22,759 nt of DNA, from the NCBI GenBank assembly GCA_018398765.1, contig JAHBMJ010001640.1, positions 5,646-28,404 on the forward strand. Reading direction: 5' to 3'. Position numbers and translations under genes: made by a program. The stretch is from Chromera velia. Taxonomy: Eukaryota > Sar > Chromeraceae. The notes under the pieces are model-generated. The model was not told the origin of the DNA. It worked only from the letters and a program-made list of their open reading frames with translations, and did not search any database. This document shows, piece by piece, positions 1-22,759 of the stretch. The stretch's first letter is position 1. Each line of letters opens with the position of its first letter.

Positions 1-18561
<18,561 letters not shown>

Positions 18562-20523
18562 CTGCATGTTTTACAGTCAGAAGATTGAAAAAGGGTGAAT
18601 GTCCATGCGGTGTATTCATCAGGTACTTGCAAACCCTTCGTTATTTCAATTTCATACCCCCCTTTCGATTCTTCACTCGATCCACTTTGCATGGTACTGC
18701 AGGCGCCAGTCATGGGGAACCCATGGGGTACCTATTGATAATTTTGCAACTCAATCCGTGATGCGTCCCTTTGGTGTATCATCCCCTGCTCACTCTATGC
18801 GACGCAATAGCGGCTATACCAGTGTCTCATTCAAGAGTTCGAGAGGCTGTCTTTTTCGCATGCTTCTTTCCTGCACGATCTCCCCCTGTTTTCTCCATGT
18901 TGCGTTCAACTTATACATTCACCGATCAGGATTCCACCACGGATGTCGGTTCTGATTTCTGGGTGGTAGCTGTCCCGGATCGTCCCTGTTTCTCTTGATC
19001 GGTACTCTTAACAAGTTTCTCTTCTCTCTTGGCTGTTCTCTTTTCGGACACATCGCGCCATTCTTTTCAGTGTTTACTTCCACATGCTGTCAAACTGAAA
19101 AGAAATGCTTACGTTTTGTTACGTCACATGGAGCTTCGGTTGTCTGCTGACTCTGCAAAGCGGAGGCGCATGAAAGAGGTGGATTCATGACTGGCCAAAT
19201 AGACATCGACGGGGGGGTACATCTAGCTCGCCAGCTGCGGCCCTGCTGTAGACATCAACCGACCTGCTGGACGTATAAAGAGCAAGTGACAAAAAAGAAT
19301 GGTCGCAGAAATGCCATTTTTGGTACTCTCGAAGTTGTTTTTTCCACAAGACTTCGGTCTCGTGGACAGCTTCAAACACTAAGGAAGTTTTTGTTGTGCA
19401 AAAGAATCAGCTGGTTGACACGCTGGGGACTGCTAACGCACAGTGCACGTTTCACGGCTCTGTCTACACATGCTTTATGTCGGTCGAGTGACCGCGATCG
19501 AATGCCAGGCTGCACAAAGGTGTGGTTTCATGCTGAAGCGAGCAGTTCTTGCTCTTTGGTGTGTCCTTCGCTGGACACGAGTCTGCATATATATGTGGAA
19601 GGAGCATGTATAGGAGCTATAGCCTCGGAGAAAGTTCGAAATCACCGCATGCATGCATGCAAATATATATGATTCTCAACTGCCGCGTAAATTGCCACAT
19701 GATGAGCACTGCGACAAGCTCCGTGCTCAATGAACCCGGTCGGGCAAGGTTCGGCCGCGCCGGGGTGGAAAGTGCATCGATAGGGGATTGCGCGTTACGC
19801 GCGTGCGTCGACAGTGTAATCCGCGAATTAATTTAATTGTTGCATATATATAGTTTTGCGATGCAGTCAAATTGTCAGTCTGTCTGACTTTGCAGCTTCT
19901 GTCCGAAGTGAGTGGGCTTCAATCTGGAAGCAGATCGCATGCCACTTGAAACGGAAAGCCATCTACCTTGCCAAAGACCTTCCCATGAGCTGGTCTTTGT
20001 GTACACCTACGCAGGTCCTTTCAATCCTGATGTGAAAGGCGTTGCTCATCGCTCAGGGTACCTTTGGGTTTGTAGTCAAGGCGTTTGTGGCTCCACTGGT
20101 AGTGAAGCGCCCAAAAATGCAAGGACTGGGGGAGTTCTAAAAATAAAAGGCAATCTATGATATCGTGGAGGGTAAGAGAGCAAAAGGTCGAGGAGAGAAC
20201 GTCCTCAAGTGCCGGGGTTTTTGCGATAAGGGGGAAGCAGGAGGGCTCCTCTTTGACTTCTGTCCCGGAGGGACTCTCTCAAACTAGTCTCTCAAACCGC
20301 CTGAGTTAGACTTTGTTCTGTTTTTGTTTGTGAACACATGTTACTATAGATACATGTATGTGTGAGAGAGAGAGGGAGGGGGAAGGAGAGAGAGAACACC
20401 TTTGCTCCTGCATGCATCGTTCCGCGTCTCATCATGTTTTCTCTCTTCAAGTTTCTTGTCTCCTTTGTAGCAGCATTTCCTTTTTACTTTTAAGCTAATG
20501 ATCATATCGATTCAGCTTCTACT

Positions 20524-20562
20524 GATGGCCCAGACCACAAGAGATTTGCAGCTTGTGTGGGG
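20524..20562 (+). repeat. Member of a degenerate dispersed repeat pair
   Basis: Its roughly 39 bases are similar (about 80 percent by eye) to 21556-21594, sharing GGCCCAGA and TTTGCAGCTT cores. A shorter TTTGCAGCTTCTG match lies near 19891. They could be remnants of a transposable element; no coding potential is clear. Confidence 0.45.
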
Positions 20563-21555
20563 CAGGTCAGCAGGTGTTGAAATGCATGCATCTGGAGTGT
20601 AAGAAGGCGCGTCTTTTTCTACATTGCTTTTTACCATATTTTTAAGGAAATGAACTGCAGCTCAGCCAATTTAATTTTGCACTTCTCTTCCCCCCGTTGA
20701 CAGTCTGTCTGTGCGCCTGTATGCATGCATGGCTGCAGATAGGCCGCATGGAGGCCCCCTTCTTTCGGCGCGGGAGTCCGTGTATGTCCCTAGTGTATAT
20801 CCTAGAGGGGGTGGTGGCCACCCTCCTCTTCCTCCATGCCACCTGCATGCGGGGTGGTCCATCTTGACGTAGCCTTTAAACAGGTGCTTCTGTTTGTTGA
20901 GCAAGGAAAAGAGATCACGAGCCCCTCTCAAGTCGTTTTGTACGACCTGGGGGGGGCTATGATGCTCGCTGAGAGGGCAGAGAGGAAGGTGCCCGGGCAG
21001 GGGGCTACAGGGTCCCCCAGGATACCGGTGCCCTGACTTTAACAGAGAGAGGTTAGCGTGCGTGTTCCACATGTAAAGTACTGATGTATTAAGATTTTCT
21101 CTGGTGTACTTACTGCGCTTTTTGGCAAGCGTATCTACATGCAGAGAGATTCTGTCCCAAACCCATCTACGTCCTTTCCTTTAATACTAGGATACCTTTA
21201 ACCCTCCAGTATGTGCCTGGTTTACATGTATGCGATGCCATGTTTTGCTGCTTTGCAGAGAGACTTTTTAGTGGCCAATCTACCTCCACTCTGTGGAGAC
21301 AGATCTGTTCTCCCTTAGCGTTTTGTTCCTGGCGGTCTTGCGGGGGGCAGAAGTTGCCTGGTTCCAGGGAAATGCATGTGCCACTAAGGGCAGCGGTCTG
21401 ATTATATGGCATGTTCGAGAGGTAGGTGTTCACTTTTGCTTGAGAGAATCGTGCGCGTGCTTCTTTTGTTTGAAATTTGAATCGAGGCTTGATTGTTGTT
21501 TTTCTGTCTCTACTCTGTGAGTCACTCCCAACTTAAAGCATGTACAGAGAAGCTC

Positions 21556-21594
21556 GAAGGCCCAGACTGCAAGAAGTTTGCAGCTTCTGCGGGC
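21556..21594 (+). repeat. Second member of the degenerate dispersed repeat pair
   Basis: See 20524-20562. The context on both sides differs, so this is dispersed, not tandem. Whether it is a transposon fragment cannot be told from the window. Confidence 0.45.
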
Positions 21595-21824
21595 CGCGGC
21601 CTTGGCAGCTTTTATAGTGTACCATTTTTAAATTGGTGCCTTTTCTGTTGACAACATGCCATTGGCAGCCTTTTTCTCTTCTTAATCGGCCACTAATCAG
21701 TCAGGCAGATGGTATGCAAGAACAAAAACATGTACACAGATGAGGAATACACACCTATCATTGTAATAAACCAAAAACTCGGAGAAGCACAGAATTTTCA
21801 AAATTGCTTTAGAAGAAATAATCC

Positions 21825-22016
21825 TTAATTCTCTCTTGTTTTATCTCTCGATCGCTTCTGCAGGAAGAGGGTGGGTGGGACGACGATGCCACCAGGAGAG
21901 ACTTTTTTGGTCGGGGGGGCGGATTCTCCCCCGTTTGAATGCTCAGCAACGAGGTGAAGAGTGCTGCTGATGACCTCCTCTAACTGAGCATCAAGTAAGT
22001 GGACACGAGAGGAATT
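21825..22016 (-). CDS. Possible 3'-terminal exon of another minus-strand gene
   Basis: A good acceptor (AATCTTTCAG) opens a 63-codon frame ending at a stop at 21825. It contains an amphipathic segment (LDAQLEEVISSTLHLV) and a proline/serine/lysine-rich tail. I do not recognise a family. No upstream exon is confirmed, and a chance open frame of this length is possible. Confidence 0.3.
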   Translation of the reverse strand, partial: NSSRVHLLDAQLEEVISSTLHLVAEHSNGGESAPPTKKVSPGGIVVPPTLFLQKRSRDKTREN

Positions 22017-22240
22017 CTGAAAGATTTGAGTAAAAGTTCTTGCGACTTCTCTTCCATTCTGAGTTGGATTCCTTTTTTCCACGGCTGCCGGTGGTTTTTG
22101 TGCAAATTTGAACTGAGGATCCCATAAATCTGTTTTGGTAAACATATACTTCAGGATGTGCTTCGACAAATAAGGATGTCAGCAAATATGTGTTCTGCAA
22201 GCGCACTTCATTTGAAGAATCGCAAACAAGAAAGACCTTG

Positions 22241-22545
22241 AACTGACTGTACTGACAATTGAAACTTTTGTACTGGAAAGTGACTTTAAAAAATCTAGTT
22301 TTTAAAACATTAAAATAGATAGTTGAACCTTTAAACTAATTGATTTTCATAATTTATTTAAGACTATTTAAGCTTAGTAAGATGTTTAAAAAAACTGATT
22401 GTAGTGACAATTGAAACTTTTATACTAGAAAGTGACTTTGAAAAATTTAGTTTTTAAAACATTAAAATAGATAGTTTAACCTTTAAACTAATTGATTTTC
22501 ATAATTTATTTAAGACTATTTAAGCTTAGTAAGATGTTTAAAAAA
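22241..22545. repeat. AT-rich 152-bp tandem duplication
   Basis: Two near-identical copies (about 22241-22392 and 22393-22545) differ at only a handful of positions. They are far more AT-rich than the rest of the window, with TTTAAA and TTTAAG motifs. AT-rich sequence continues to about 22660. There is no open frame. It could be part of a longer satellite or an AT-rich spacer element. Confidence 0.93.
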
Positions 22546-22759
22546 TGAAATAAAAAAATGTATATATAGAGTATATATTTTTTCAAAACCATAAATTGTC
22601 TCAGACTAGTACCTATCATCGTAAATTAACGCTAAGACGAAAGCACAATAAAAAATGTATCTGAATGGCTCTGAATCGATCCGATTGAAGCATTTCTTCT
22701 CATGATCATAACTGTTTTGTTTTCAATTCATATCAGGCACTGCTCAACGGCGGGCGTGT

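Larger units (their letters stand above)
18562..21824. other. Probable intergenic or 5' region, no gene identified
   Basis: I searched for exons ending in phase 1 that could precede exon 1 and for complete frames on both strands, and found nothing convincing. The upstream exon with the signal peptide should lie here or beyond. Present are several TGCATGC palindromes (for example near 19645, 20583 and 20720), a TATATA stretch near 19845, a short GA run near 20365 and the dispersed repeat pair. A 103-bp plus-strand stretch at 21319-21421 has fair splice sites but no support from neighbours. Confidence 0.5.

Noticed and set aside
19187-19672. 161-residue plus-strand frame upstream of the CCP gene
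   Set aside because: No recognisable domain, no support from splice sites or neighbours, and a biased cysteine/arginine composition typical of a chance frame.
20671-21072. 133-residue minus-strand frame, considered as a transposon protein fragment
   Set aside because: No catalytic motif of reverse transcriptase, integrase or transposase could be seen.

Overview
The window is nuclear DNA of a eukaryote, almost certainly a protist. It is dominated by one very exon-rich gene on the minus strand. I see about 30 exons, running from about 18.56 kb down to and probably past the left edge. They encode at least 6.2 kb of coding sequence (roughly 2,080 residues) of a secreted or surface protein built from about 20 CCP (complement control protein, sushi or SCR) modules. 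Exons were called from open frame, the four-cysteine CCP pattern (C1, C2, C3-x-x-G-x-W, C4), minus-strand GT/AG sites (donors GTCAGT, GTGAGT, GTAAGT; acceptors mostly TGCAG) and reading-phase agreement. Every junction I could place agrees in phase, except one gap at 1.6-3.5 kb.

Organism: phase-1 exon modules, mid GC, long simple repeats in introns and many TGCATGC palindromes suggest an alveolate. A chromerid (Chromera velia-like) is my first choice and a coccidian apicomplexan the main alternative. This is inference; the sequence alone does not settle it.

Layout, right to left (the direction of transcription). 22.76-18.57 kb: no convincing gene; a 152-bp AT-rich tandem duplication, a degenerate dispersed repeat pair and one possible 3' exon of another minus-strand gene. 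18.56-17.35 kb: an unrecognised domain, then a laminin-G/concanavalin-like domain. 17.35-15.83 kb: a large intron with about 600 bp of GTCA repeat. 15.83-14.18 kb: CCP modules 1-5 on three exons, one of which holds three modules without an intron. 13.9-3.5 kb: modules 6-19, many cut by internal introns. 1.6-0.08 kb: module 20 and a C-terminal exon with a hydrophobic segment. The segment 1731-2926 holds an exact 372-381-bp duplication around a single N and a long GA array. This is most likely an assembly artefact, and it lies where the missing half of module 19 should be.

The main new observation is the gene's architecture. All introns between CCP modules are phase 1, as in shuffled animal CCP modules, while introns inside modules have mixed phases and scattered positions. 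Many introns carry simple repeats that begin at the splice site itself, for example donor GTCAGT expanded to (GTCA)n. No tRNA, rRNA, CRISPR or intact transposon was recognised.
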